This document shows positions 44,373 to 56,167 of a DNA stretch of 64,000 bases, piece after piece. The notes under the pieces were generated by a model. That model saw nothing but the letters and a program-made list of their open reading frames with translations, searched no databases and was not told the DNA's origin. The position numbers and the translations under genes are program-made. Positions within the stretch are counted from its first letter, which is position 1. Every line of letters begins with the position of its first letter. Location of the stretch: assembly GCA_905147135.1 (NCBI GenBank), contig LR990050.1:1624501-1688500 (forward strand), written 5' to 3'. The stretch is from Blastobasis lacticolella (Eukaryota > Arthropoda > Insecta > Lepidoptera > Blastobasidae).

Positions 44373-45725
44373 CCAATTCTTAATTAATAAGAAATAACAT
44401 GGGTACACAGGATACGAAACTAGTTACTATTGATTTTTTATCACTGTTTTCTTTCCCGGCTTCCCTACCCAAAGGCACTAAAATCGTACACAGGTGAATA
44501 TTTATCGCTCCCTGTCCTCAGTTTTCACCCAGATGGAATATTGAACTTTAACTTTACCCCCGAGAACATTAAGTAGTTTGGGAAATAAAAGAAACTTATA
44601 TCCCGCGGGAAAGTGTAGGTAGCTCTCTGTTACGCGTTCCTCGGTCCAGCTCTCCGAGAGCCATTCCCCTGGACACGAATTACTATGGTCAGTTTTGAAG
44701 TCCTTTACATAATTCGGGCTCAGATCGACCGGGCCAAGGCCATCTCATGTGGGCATTTCGGGTGGTGTCGCCGTAAACTATTTCTGAGCTACATTTCTGA
44801 CGATGGACACTCGGGAGTACGACAGGTGCCGACAGCCCACAAAATATGCTAGTTTTGAGCAAAAAGATTGTAGCGTTTGATACCAGAATGTTAAGGGCTG
44901 ATTGGATATATATTAGTAAAATATATTAGTCTGATACGTTAATATGTGAATCGAACAATTACTTAAGAATAAAAAAATAACTTTAAGAAAGTAACGCTGT
45001 AAAATTATTGTATCTTATGCATTACATGAGCTTTTATTGAGTTTAAGTAATTTCGGGATACATTATGTCTAGTCTATGTTCTATTTTGGGCTATTAGCTA
45101 CACGGCTTCTAAATTTTATCAAAATTCCATCAGTAATTTAGTTACAAATATCCAAACATAATTCGTCATCATCGCATTTATAAAAGCACAGTAGTAATGA
45201 AACCGAAAAGATTTATTTTTCTTTCGATTGAAGCGTCAAAATATCGAAGTCCCCGATTGAAGAAACTTTACAAACTTTAGTTCTAGTTAGTGGACGATTT
45301 GGTACTGACGCAAGCGTAGTCCGGGAGTCGGCAAACAGCTCCCTAAACACGTAAACACCGGGCCGTCTTTTTGTCCCGGGCTCCCGACCTTGTTTGCTCC
45401 TCAACTACACGCTTAAACTGTCCACAATTACTTTACCAAACTAGATCTTTGCGCCCCACAGCTGTCGTTCTTCACACCATCTCTTATTTCACATATCAAT
45501 AGCTATTCGACTGATGAACTTGAGGCTTATACACATCAAAGTAAAGCGTAGTAAAACACGGGTATTCCACTCAGACATACGGCACAACATTCACGGCAAA
45601 AATCAATAAAATTAAAGCAGAGACTTAAACTATATAGAAAATTATTTTTAAAAATAAGCAGCGCCTATTATGTATTTTATACTGTTATATTTCTCTGTAT
45701 ATCATTATTGTCAATATACTCATCA
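44373..45725. other. Unique DNA with two intermediate-GC islands
   Basis: 44440-44830 and 45270-45400 are single-copy, CpG-containing and non-coding. They are candidate conserved non-coding elements. Confidence 0.3.
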
Positions 45726-45957
45726 ATATACTCTATACTAATCTCGTTACCACGTTATCATATTAGTGAAGGAGTTTGCGATAACCTCCATACTTAGTAG
45801 GCGAGTGTGTGTGTGTGTGTAACCTTAAAAAGTTTAAAATAAAGTGGGTTTCCGCGTCTATATGTCTATCTACTAACTCCAAAACGTCGTTACGGATTTT
45901 GATGCCATTTTCAACATTACACCAGTGCGAAGCCGGGTGGAGGGGGGTCGCTAATTA
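45726..45957 (+). mobile_element. Helitron-like remnant with (GT)n
   Basis: Contains a GTGTGTGTGTGTGT run at about 45805-45820, 'acgtcgttacggattttgat', and a terminal-like 'cagtgcgaagccgggtgg' plus 'gtcgctaat'. CTAG is lost. Confidence 0.35.
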
Positions 45958-46544
45958 AACAATATAATAGTCAAAAGCATTTTTGCATTATTTGTGGAAC
46001 AAAAGAAAACGCAGCTGCCCCTAGAGTGACATAGTCTGTGTTACATGTACAGAAAATGTTTAGCAACGAGATTTAAATCTTAGAAAAATTTAAAGTCAAA
46101 ACTTCTGAATTCCAAACCGCCGGAAGCTGAGTCCTAGAATATGGTCCAGAAGGATTTTTATAGTACCTAACAACTTCAGGATCCTATAAGCAACAAAGTA
46201 GCGGTAGCATTTCCCAACAAACGCGATGTTAATAGCAAAACGTGTGCAGCGGCGGGCGCATTGCAGCCATATTTTACGATTTCATCGCTCGCCTGACTTT
46301 ATCGCCTGTACTACAATTTAGTGTTTTATTTGGACATTCCCGCTGGAATTGGATGAATTGGCTCTAGCAAATGCACCACTTTAGTTTCAATATTTTATGC
46401 CGCGTATGATGAAAAGTATCTTGCGGTGGCCGGTGTATAAGTAATATCGCTACAATCCCTTCGACTTATGAGTGCAGTTAGTACCAACAAGCAAAAGTAC
46501 CCGTAATTGTTCTCGATTGAGTGAAATTAAAATAATATTCTCGA
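45958..46544. other. Unique DNA
   Basis: 46230-46310 is CpG-richer. No gene is supported. Confidence 0.3.
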
Positions 46545-46733
46545 ATAATAATCATCTTGGCGAGGGCCAGGTGTCTGCCTTGACCATGATCCATTATTTG
46601 GCAGAGCAGGTAATTACAGAGTAGAGCGACTGCCATCTGACCACCGCGTGAAACAGGGGAATCTGACCAGATTAGATCCATGAGACCAGATGAATGTGCA
46701 AGTTTCGCCTCGACGTCTCACCGTAAAAGCATC
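46545..46733 (-). mobile_element. SINE-E, reverse strand, headless
   Basis: 'aatcatcttggcgagggcca', 'cttgaccatgatccattatt', 'ggcagagcaggtaattacag', 'gtctcaccgtaaaagcatc'. Immediately followed by an inverted retroposon tail (caatcaatcaatgtatttat). Confidence 0.65.
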
Positions 46734-46999
46734 AATCAATCAATGTATTTATTGCATTCATGAGTTTACAGAAGATGTTACAGTTACTTACATCATGAAA
46801 CCCATGTGGGTAAGGCAAAATATATTGTTTAAATTAATAATGGAAACAGTTCCATGTACTTTCAAAATATTAATACAATTATAAATGTCAATCAGTAATC
46901 AGGAAAGTTCAATTCGTACATTCAATATTCATGTCGTCTTTTATGGTAACCTATATGGTTCGGTTAGTGTTTATCTAAAGTACATAATTCAGAAAACGT

Positions 47000-47262
47000 C
47001 ATTGATTGGTGCATGGCGGTATTGGGGATGGAATCCGGTATTTTTCGCCGGACCCGTCCAAGCCATTAGTGCACCGACGATTCATAAACCCGGATTTCAG
47101 AAAAGCTCCAAAGTCTCTTATATTTTCCAAACTTCTGAGCCAATTTTAATGAAACAAAGCTTAAAAATATCGAGAGTAAGCTGGTTTTCAAATGACAGAA
47201 ATCGCATCAAAATCCATCTATCCGTTCGGGATCCAAGATGTCACATACAGACACACAGAGTT
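47000..47262 (+). repeat. Dispersed repeat P
   Basis: 'ttctgagccaattttaatga' and 'aacaaagcttaaaaatatcg' recur in diverged form at 18937 (tgaaccgattataatgaaac). The end has 'catcaaaatccatctatccg'. The 139-codon open frame over it is incidental. Class unknown. Confidence 0.4.
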
Positions 47263-50134
47263 ATACGTACACTTCTAACACGTCTCTTTTGCTTCGAGGA
47301 TTAAAAACTGTAATTTGTTTTTGTAGTTTGTATTTTATTGTATTACAATTTTATACAAATACATTCCGATCTGAATTCATATACAAATAAATTCCAAATA
47401 GTACTTTGTGTTAACTTTCATGAAGTGACTGCTAATGTAATTTCCAAGAACTAAGTATTTTCCTCATTTAGATCCTATAATCTTTTGCGCGTTTTCATGA
47501 GAGCTTTCCGTCCGTCGATATTTACTTTGGAATGTCTAATAGAATTTTTTGTTGTTTTTTGCTCCAGAAAACATTGCTGTTTCGTAACAATATTATGCGA
47601 GGCCGTTCTTGCTAATTAGGATGAATAAGAGGCCCTCATTTTGTGGCCCTCTAAGGGTCTCGGGGCCCTGAGACCGACTCGATTATCAGCAATTATTTGG
47701 AGCACTCATTCCTGCAAAGTTACCAAGAATGCGCTTTGTTAACGTAGCGCTGCGTCTCGGTCAGTCCTCATTTTGCAAATGGATGCCCATTGCCCACTCG
47801 AATTCTTTCGAAATAACATTACTGTAGAAATAGGGGGAAAGTTTAGGTACATTTTAATAAAAATATTTGCTTCAAAATATTAAAATACGCTTTGGGATCT
47901 CAATGACATTCCCAAGGAGTTGACCTGAGATTGTCGTCAGTGTTATAAAACAATGACACCAAAGCTCCTACACGATGAGTCTTAGGTATTTAATATATCA
48001 TGTGCTAACTCCACCTAGTAGTAAGATCAAGGGGATGATGATGGCGTTTTATGTTCCGAAATAAAAAAACTATGATTTCTACCTACGAAGATTTCTAAAT
48101 AGAAACCAATGGAGATGATTAATTTCTGTTATTGTGTTTATACACCCTTTGTTTGTGTACTTACATGGTGTCAGCCTTTTCAACAAATACGATGCTTCAA
48201 CGTCTGTCAATGAAGAAAATAACCAAATATATACCTATACTCTTAAGCAGTATAGCTCAACTGTCCTCTGAGCAACGTTACTTAATAATCTAAGTCAGCT
48301 TGAGTGCACTCGAAAACTAGTTTCTCTTAACTCTAAGACTGCCTCTCCAGCGCGTAATATTTCAAGCCACTAATTATAATACCAGATAACGTGGGACTTA
48401 AGCTAACACTGTACTGTAACGAAGTGCTTAGAGCACCGACTATCTTACCGGAATATTCCCTGAGGAGCGAGCCAAGGAGTTTGTAGAGCCCTACGCAGCA
48501 CTGGGTTCCAGAAAACGTGGTCAAAGTAATTGGAATACCGAAGGGTTGTTCAAAAGGCAGTGTTCTCCACTGTTGGGTTCGCGTTGAAGTAATTACGGCG
48601 TTATTATTAAGCCTTTGGATTGTGGTTGAAGTACGAAGGCTATTGAAGTTGCCATTGTGTTTTGTAAGGGAATACCTACCGGGCGTTCTTCATTGTCAGG
48701 TTACAGTGTAATTCTTCTTCATTGCATAGAATATGGCCGCGGTCTTTTTAGAATTTCATTTGAGCTGTAAATGTGAATGTTTGAATGTATTTTATACTAA
48801 ACTACTAAAATATTATGCAGGGCTGTAGTTGCAATCCAGAACAACATCAATCGTATTACATGTTACGTTAGAGGTGCAGTGGAAATGTCACTAATTAGTG
48901 CATATGCAAATCGTGCATAACTGTACGTTTTTGGGTATTTTTATAAATAGTTGCATTTAAACTGAATTTGTTTCTTTATTTTCATAAACAGTTTTGTGAT
49001 ACTTATCGCATCAGACAGGTTCCGTTACACACAATTGAATATCAGTTTGAGTATTATATTCTGCATACAAAGCCATGTCAGCGAAGCTGGCTGAGAAAGC
49101 TCTTCTCAAAACGTTCCTTTGTCGACTATCTTGCCCGCTGCCGACATGACCCGCCTTTGAGCGGGACTTCGCTTTAGATAGGTTACGTATAAAACGATGT
49201 GTGTGTTTTGAAGCGAAGTGAGATAAGACGGAAATTCGATCCGTAGTGGACTTAGTACACCTGGGCTAATTCATGTAGGGTAATTAAGTATACGATTTAG
49301 TAGACTTAGGGCGGCCTGCGGCTTCTTAAACGCATTTAAGTTGGTACTTAAACAAAAAACTTCATATAACGAATAAATGAATTGAATTGAATTGAACGTT
49401 TTTAAGAATTTGGTGCAATAGGGGCTTAATTCATTTGTTATTCACATATCCATATATTCGAATGTTTAGCTGTTAGAGGGGGGAGGGTGTTTCCAACAAA
49501 AATAATACAAAACATTTTGAAATTGTTAAAAAATACGAAGTTAGGGTAAAAAAAATGTTTTATTTTGCTCGACAGTGTACGGGTAGTTCTACTTTTAGCG
49601 GGTCACTTAAATTTCTACTATTGCTTCAAAGTGGAGTTTTTCGACGTAGGATAAAATGCCGTGCCGTCAAAATCATAGGAATAAGTACCGTTTGTCACTA
49701 GATTCACTAAACTCTAAAGTATTGGACATATTGTCCCGAAGTAACTACATATAATAGATCCAAGAACCTCGAAACTTCCTCGAAAACGTACCAAGGAAAA
49801 ACGTCAATATCCCGCGAGATGAGTTGCCCGGAAACCGTCTCGCCGCGATCGTCCCGGTCGAATCTGGTAATAACCGGGTACCCGGGTATTCAAATTCCGA
49901 TCTCCTTTCCCGCCAAGTGGCTCATTGGCGCGGGGTCCCTTATTACATTACCTGCATTATTGTTTGCTCGCCGAAGTGGAATAATAGAATTGAGATGATT
50001 GCTTCTTCTTATAAAAGCTGCTAAATTCTAAGTTTTCTCCCGGTTAGGCTATTAGTACGAAACCTTCCTGCAGCTGCGTGAGCCACAATGAATATGGGAT
50101 AATTGTTATGCCAATGTGTCATTCAAATATTACC
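47263..50134. other. Mostly unique DNA, GC islands at 47.6 and 49.8 kb
   Basis: 47600-47760 contains short hairpins (gaggccctcattttgtggcc). 49800-49940 is CpG-rich (gaaaccgtctcgccgcgatc). 49360-49398 is a (TTGAA)n retroposon tail. No host gene is supported. Confidence 0.3.
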
Positions 50135-50374
50135 GACCTGTGTATTTCAGTTGGTTAACATGCTTCGGTCTGTTACACAGAGGTCACGGGTTTGATTCCC
50201 GGTCGAGCAGAAATTGGAATGATGAATTTTAATTTCTGTTACAGGTCTGTGTATTATATGTATAATAAGTATGTATTTAAAAGTATATAAGTAGTTTATC
50301 AGTTATCTATAGTACAAATAACACAAGCTGTTCTTTTGGCTAAATGGCGTCTGATTGTCCAAGTGTATTTATTT
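50135..50374 (+). mobile_element. SINE-F, older copy
   Basis: 'gacctgtgtatttcagttgg', B box GGTTTGATTCCCGG, 'ctgttacaggtctgtgtatt', 'aataagtatgtatttaaaag', 'aacacaagctgttc', 'ggctaaatggcgtctg'. More diverged from the tRNA than the 36.2-kb copy. Confidence 0.65.
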
Positions 50375-51000
50375 ATCATTTAGTATTTATGCCAAAATAC
50401 AATTAAAATCCGTCCAGTAGTGAGAGGCGTGAAAGAGTAACTATACATTCAAACTCAATAAAAATAAGGTTCTCACGGAAAATGAGTCCGATCCTATTTT
50501 AACCCCAACGAAAAATTGGGGTATTATACGTGTGTATCTGTGGTGGTGTGACATCGTAGCTAACGAACATATACACCGATTTTTATATTAGAAAGGCTAT
50601 TTAATCGAGATGTATCTTAGCTTTGTTTCATTGAAATCCGTTCAGTGGTTTAGTAAATATTTGGGTAGGTTTATGTAAACTTGATCGGCGGTTTTCCGAC
50701 GTTATTATTAACGCTGTCATATTACATAACATACCCAATTCAAAGTTATTGTTCTATACCAACTACGCCTTCAGCTTTCAAGGCTTGGAGTCTGGAGTGG
50801 TCTGCATCAGATCCGTCGCCAGCAAATGGACGCACTTCAGGAGTTTCGAGTGATCTACCGTTGCTAGAGGTTAAGCTGCAAGCACAGTGTAACTGTAATC
50901 GACGGATTCTTCAAATTAAATTGAAATATAATAATAAATAATAAAATAAGCATTTATTATCTCTTCACAAATAAATAAATAATTTCACATATCTCTTTTG
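50375..51000. other. Unique DNA and degraded repeats
   Basis: 50470-50660 resembles a degraded non-autonomous element ('cattgaaatccgttcagtgg'). No firm boundaries. Confidence 0.3.
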
Positions 51001-51112
51001 TAGGCCTACTGGAAGATATTTATTTTAGAGATAAGTAGTGCCTGTTGTGTCATAAGTAATCTGTACTTTCTGTATTTGTTATATTGTGTACAATAAACTG
51101 TTAAAAAAGAAA
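51001..51112 (+). repeat. LINE 3' end (family K), diverged
   Basis: 'ggcctactggaagatattta', '...agagataagtagtgcctg', 'tattgtgtacaataaactgt'. The hairpin is only partly preserved. Confidence 0.45.
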
Positions 51113-51439
51113 TTAAGTCAGCATGGTCAGCACTACACAAATTTTATAGCTATATTGATTTGTGAGAGACTGGTGCCTGAAATAGGTTCCAGAGAAACTG
51201 TGATACAGGTAAATAGTTTTTACAAGCAACTTTGGAAGTTGGTTTAAAGGTGTCGAAGAAGAATAAAAAAAAAAACCAAATTTTACTCTATAGAGAGAAA
51301 GAGAGTGAGTTGAGTAGTGAGGAAAATGAGTATTACAAGAAGTAATGTTAGATAGTATATGTAAAATTAAAAATATCCCATCCTTTTACTACTACTAGAA
51401 TTCATGTTTACTAGATATAATTGTTAGTGCTTTTGTGTT

Positions 51440-51735
51440 GTGTGTGCTTTCAATACGCACGCGGTGGCGCGTTGACGTCAAAGTGACATTGGACAGTGAC
51501 AGAACCACAGTCGGGTCCATAGACCATGAACTGTATATGGTCGGGTCACACTGGCCAATGACCACTTGTCATACCTGGTACGTTCCAGTCTCCGCTAGGA
51601 GTATTTTTTTCCGCATGGTACCAGTCAAGTGACTAGCTCGAGTCGACGATGCCATTGTATACTATTTATATTGATTGTACTCGTATATTGAAATTCATAA
51701 GTGTTGTAAAGCCCAAACTGAATAAAAATTATTTA
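51440..51735 (+). repeat. Repeat R, forward copy
   Basis: Matches 14194-14440 in opposite orientation and extends to a 3' end 'gcccaaactgaataaaaatt' with an ATTTG-type tail. Relative to the other copy it has an extra 30 bp near 51515-51545 holding a GACCAT/ATGGTC hairpin. Confidence 0.55.
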
Positions 51736-52159
51736 ATTTGATTTGAATATTGCAGGTTGTGCTACTATTATGTAAGAGCATAGTATTTATTTTAAAATTT
51801 AAATGTCGGAGTGGTGGCTGTTTATTAATGCCTTTCTTTAATAATAACAAAAAAAGCTTAGCATTGGGTATTCAGGTACCAGAAGTTGACCTCTGGTACC
51901 TAAACTTACACAAAATTCAGACCAATCTGAGCTACCCCTACGCTCGGTCGAGTGTCCACACGTTCGGCGAAGCTCGGATTCCAATTCCAGATGGCTCCAG
52001 CTTCCAGGGTACTATGGGCTACCACTGAAGGGTGCTCTTCTGCCATTTGCATATCTCCATCCGTATGGTAATGTCAGCGTATTCTTGAGATCTCTGCCAA
52101 CCCTATTAATTTATGAGCGGTGAGAGCTGGTGTAGGAATTCAATGGATTTATTTAATTA
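51736..52159. other. Unique DNA
   Basis: No supported feature. Confidence 0.3.
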
Positions 52160-52485
52160 CTAGCTGACCCGGCAAACGTTGTTTTGCCATATAAATAAAT
52201 GGCTATTAAAAAATAAGGGTTGATCGTAGAAGGGTGAAAATTGAGGATTGTATGTATTTTTGTATGTTGTATCATTAAAAAATAGAAATTAAAAATTTAG
52301 TCTAAAAAATAAAAAATAAAATTTAGAGGTGGACTACTCCTAACATTTAGGGGGATGAAAAATAGATGTTGGCCGATTCTCATAGATACCGGATAAGCAC
52401 AAAAAATTTCATCAAAATCGGTCGAGCCGTTTCGGAGGAGTATGGCAACGAAAACTGTGACACGAGAATTTTATATATTAGAAGA
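52160..52485 (-). mobile_element. Complete non-autonomous Helitron
   Basis: On the minus strand it begins TCTTCTAATATATAAAATTC and ends GGGTCAGCTAG. The base before is A and the base after is T, the expected A|T insertion site without target duplication. A 6-bp hairpin (GGCAAA-ACAACG-TTTGCC) lies about 10 nt before the CTAG end. The 326-bp element has no Rep/helicase ORF. Confidence 0.8.
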
Positions 52486-53071
52486 TGATTTGGTAGAGCA
52501 TCAGCTTATCAAACGAATCAGTACTTAATGCTTTAAAGCGGATAGCTAATATAGATCTTGAATAGTTAACAAACTTAGCGTAGGTAGATAGCCGAAATGT
52601 CAAATGACGTGATAAAAAAGTAAGAATAACTTAGCAATTCAAAAACAAATTAGGAACCCAATGACAGACAAAACACCCACCCAATACTTACTGCTCCAAG
52701 AATTCGCAACTTACTCGTACGCGATGCATGAACATCAACATCATGATCAACGCCCGATTCTATTAATGAATTACAACTCCTACTCGTCCGAATAAGATAC
52801 GAATTCTGCCTGTAATTAATAGAAAGGATACCAAAATGGTATCCTACGACGACCACCATGAGCTCTCGGTACCTGAAATTGTAATTTACTGAGTAATTTG
52901 GGACAGTCTATTAAACTAGAAGCTATTTAAAAAAAGTAAGTTACATCTGCAATATTGGGTCGGAGTTCCAATGGTCATTAAATAAAAATAAAGGCAGTAA
53001 AAGGATTTTTTACATTAATCCATATATAGCTCATACTTATAATAACATTTAAGTCGATCGCACAGATCTAC
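52486..53071. other. AT-rich unique DNA
   Basis: No supported feature. Confidence 0.4.
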
Positions 53072-53262
53072 TCGTATACTAATATTATAAAGAGGAAATG
53101 TTTGATTTTTTGTTTGTTTGTTTGTATTGAATAGGCTTCGAAACTACTGGACCGATTTCAAAAATTCTTTCACCGTTGGGAAGCTACACTATCCCCGGGT
53201 GACATAGGCTATATACCCGTGTACCCGTAGTGGTACCCGTGCGAAGCCGAGGCGGCTGCTAG
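53072..53262 (+). mobile_element. Non-autonomous Helitron-like element
   Basis: The start region TCGTATACTAATATTATAAA is followed by 'ctactggaccgatttcaaaa', 'gggaagctacactatccccg', and ends 'gccgaggcggctgctag' followed by T. GCCG/CGGC forms a short hairpin before CTAG. 191 bp, no ORF. Confidence 0.7.
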
Positions 53263-53770
53263 TATTTTATAAACTTAATCTGAACATAATCGACTAAGGA
53301 AAGTATTACTTATTGCAGGAAAGTATTGTGTATCATTGTATCATGAAAAGCGATTGCCAAGAACATCGATTATCATATCATTGTAGGTATGTGTAATTGC
53401 GAAAAGATTAAAAAATAAAGGAAAAAAATAGTTTTTAAAAACTTGCTGCTCTACAAGCTTTTATTCACTTGTATGACCTTGAATTTGGGTAGCCTAATTT
53501 AAGATGAAAGTTTCAAATATTCTAACAGTGCAAGTAGAAATTAAAATGAGTTTCATATTATTTTCTTTTGTATTTTGTGGAAACTGCAACATTATTTGAC
53601 TGTTACAATAAAATATCGTTCAGTTAATTACTAAACCCAAGAAGTACAAATATAAAGTATAGTCGATGTAGAGTTTATTTGGCCAAAATTAACTTTTGTT
53701 TCAGTTTCAGCAGAGAGTTACAAACCAAGCTAAAGTTTGTAACCCAGAGTTAGAAACTTTGTTTTGTCTG
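53263..53770. other. AT-rich unique DNA
   Basis: No supported feature. Confidence 0.4.
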
Positions 53771-53774
53771 TTTA

Positions 53775-54056
53775 CATCAGCAGCACACAACAGTCTATTG
53801 CTGGACTGGAGTTACATAGAGGGCAAGCGGGTTGGAGATCGCAGTGTTGAAAATACTCAACAGAAAATGGTGCTGTCCATGTTTTACCGAGTTTTTTATT
53901 TTGTTTTAAATCGTCAAGACGATCGTTCAAGAGGTGTATTAGAGGTCGCTTCAGAGGCGGGCAATGCCCTGGTGTTGCTGGTGTCCGTAGGCGGCGGTGA
54001 CAACTTTCCATCAGGTGGCCCGCTTGCCTGTGAGTCTGCCGTATAACAAAAAAAAA
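53775..54056. repeat. Retroposon D fragment (-) joined to LINE-A 3' end (+)
   Basis: 53775-53885 has D text (cagtctattgctggactgga; gcgggttggagatcgcag). 53921-54056 has LINE-A text (cgttcaagaggtgtattaga; aggcggcggtgacaacttt; gtggcccgcttgcctgt) and an A9 tail. The 116-codon frame across both is a chimera of element text. Confidence 0.55.
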
Positions 54057-54061
54057 TCTAC

Positions 54062-54260
54062 GCAGCTAAAAATGCGCAGAAAACCAAACTGATGGTAAGC
54101 GGTAGCTGTCGTCCATAACATATATCATTTCACAAATCAGGTAACAAAAATGCAGAACCATGCAGGTGTGAACTCACTGTAAGGACTAAGATAAAATGCA
54201 TCACGCCTGTAATTGCGCTGGCTACCTTTATCCTTCAAACCGGAATAAAAATGCAAGCAT
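54062..54260 (+). repeat. Repeat C, 5' part
   Basis: 'ctgatggtaagcggtagctg', 'acaaaaatgcagaacca', 'actcactgtaaggactaaga', 'gcctgtaattgcgctggcta', 'cctttatccttcaaaccg' align to 59523-59710. Confidence 0.55.
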
Positions 54261-54420
54261 GAGTGGTTCAGTTGGGTAACATACCGATCCCGGGTTTGAT
54301 TTCCGGCCGAGCAGAAATTAAAATGACGAGATTTAATTTGAGTTATCTGGCACCCATAGCACAAGCTTTGCTTACTTTGGGACTAGATGGCGCTGTGTGA
54401 ATTATCCAAGCATATTTATT
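54256..54420 (+). mobile_element. SINE-F inserted in repeat C
   Basis: 'gagtggttcagttgggtaac', B-box-like CCGGGTTTGATTTCCGG, 'atctggcacccatagcacaa', 'gcttactttgggactagatg', 'gcgctgtgtgaattatcca'. It is flanked on both sides by a diverged ~50-bp piece of repeat C (54212-54260 and 54422-54472). The body is shortened by about 75 bp compared with 36.2 kb. Confidence 0.65.
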
Positions 54421-54421
54421 T

Positions 54422-54545
54422 ATTGCGCTGGCTGCCTTTATCCTTTAAACCGTAACACAACAATGCAAGCATTGTTGCTTGGCGGCATAAGTAATTAAGG
54501 CGGCGGTACTCACCCATTTCTACCACCTGATGAACAGGTAGCGTA
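54422..54545 (+). repeat. Repeat C, 3' part
   Basis: 'attgcgctggctgcctttat', 'acaatgcaagcattgttgct' (self-complementary), 'tggcggcataagtaattaag', 'ctaccacctgatg'. Confidence 0.55.
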
Positions 54546-55805
54546 GATGAATATGGCCCATGATCTTAGAGGTATCTATGACATTAGTCGCCTTTTATTT
54601 CCCCATGAAAGGTTATACTGTTTTAGTATTAAGGTTGAAAATTTTCTGTAAAACACAAGTACACTCGTAACAAGACCCGAAATAAAACGTTCAAATCCTA
54701 AACTCATACAAAAGTAAGAGGAAAAAAAAAGAAGCAGTAAAAAAGAAATACTTGGTACGGCGGCCGCGGGCCATATAACATGACCTTTGTCCTGCGCAAA
54801 CTTTCCTCCTCAATTATTATTTTCACTCGGAAACTTTTTAAATAGCGATATGGCCGCACAGCGGCACGGCCAGCCAGCACATTGGCGCGGCAAAATTAAA
54901 AATAAATTCGAAACTGCGTGCAATGTCACTTTCGGCGCGAAATTAAATACTTTTATAACGGCGGAGTGGCGTCGGCGTAACTTTTGATAGAAAAAGTTAG
55001 GGGTAGAAAAAGCACTCGTAAACACAATTAGGGGTCGCTCTCACTCGATTGGGCGGGAACTTTTTAAATTTTCTTCCGTCCCCTTTCGGTGGCGATACCT
55101 TTATTAATCAGAAACTGAATTAGATGGCTGCTCCGTTCGCTGTTCCTTTTGTTTTCTCAAAAGGTTAGGCTAGGCGGCCGCGGGGAGATTAGGCACGGGC
55201 TGCTTCGGGGCATTTGCATATTTCAGGAGGCTGCAGCCGGCCGGGTCACTAAGCGGATGTTGTCTTTCGCTTAAATCCCATAAACATGACAAAACCGCCC
55301 ATGAATTTTTAATCCATAACCTCCAGGCCGCCTTCCGGGCGCCTGAGTACAGAACATGCGCTGAATTATTCATTGCAATTGTAATTTCGTGATCAATCAC
55401 TAGTGTTGGTATTTTTAGAAACTAATTCTTTTATTGCCGGCCGTACCCATGTTTCGTTTTTATTTTGGTAAATGCCACGGTCATGCTTGATTATTTATAC
55501 AAGCAAAGCCTGTACAGCTAGTGTCAAATAAGAAGAGATTTGGCGGGTCACGTGGTGCGACTTACGCTGTATACGATTACCTGCGCGAAATCCCCTCCTC
55601 TGCCATTTGGCAAGTCTCTTCTTTCGTGACGCGGGTTATACGTCATAAACATTAGTGATTGACTTTCTCCACAAATGTGAACATTACAATAGCAATTTAA
55701 GCCATTCTTTATTCTGGTAGATTGAAGTATCTAAAAATTCATGTATAAATTTAAGAAATACGTTGAATACCCTGATTATTAATTAGGTATATAATTAAAT
55801 AATAA
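54546..55805. other. Unique DNA with CpG-rich islands
   Basis: 54765-55010 and 55130-55350 are single-copy, CpG-rich and open in several frames on both strands without motifs. Candidate conserved non-coding elements or promoters. 55550-55580 has a CACGTG E-box (gggtcacgtggtgcg). Confidence 0.3.
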
Positions 55806-55807
55806 TT

Positions 55808-56127
55808 AAATAATCGTGGAAAAATTCACACAGCGCCATCTAGCCCCAAAGTAAGCAAAGCTTGTGTTATGGGTGCTAGATAACTGTTGAACGACTTATA
55901 TGTATACTTTTAAATACATACTTATTATACCTAGAACACCCAGACCCGTAACAGAAATTAAAATTCATCATTTGAAATTCTGTCCGGCCGGGAATCGAAC
56001 CCGGGACCTCTTGCGTGGCAGACCGGCTTATGAGAATAAAAATAAAAGAAACAGAAACATACACAGACGACCTGAGTGGTTCAGTGGACAACATGCCATG
56101 TTGTCCACTGAACCACTCAGGTCGTCT
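55808..56127 (-). mobile_element. SINE-F disrupted by an inverted duplication
   Basis: The body (55808-56024) matches 35972-36200 closely: 'gcgccatctagccccaaagt', 'aacacccagacccgtaacag', 'gaatcgaacccgggacctc', 'gcgtggcagaccgg'. The tRNA-like 5' head (catgttgtccactgaacc...) resumes at 56097. Between them lies the left arm of the palindrome described separately. Confidence 0.75.
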
Positions 56128-56167
56128 GTGTATGTTTCTGTTTCTTTTATTTTTATTCTCATAAGCC
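56025..56167. repeat. Perfect 143-bp palindrome (71-bp arms, 1-nt spacer)
   Basis: 56025-56095 is the exact reverse complement of 56097-56167, with a single C between. The right arm is SINE-F head plus about 40 bp of its flank (tgtatgtttctgtttc...). The left arm is an inverted extra copy of the same. The two strands consequently encode the same peptide stretch (RRPEWFSGQH...), which has no coding meaning. Confidence 0.95.

Noticed and set aside
46885..47304. 139-codon open frame as a gene
   Set aside because: It overlaps dispersed repeat P, has no motif, and its text resembles other repeat fragments rather than coding sequence.
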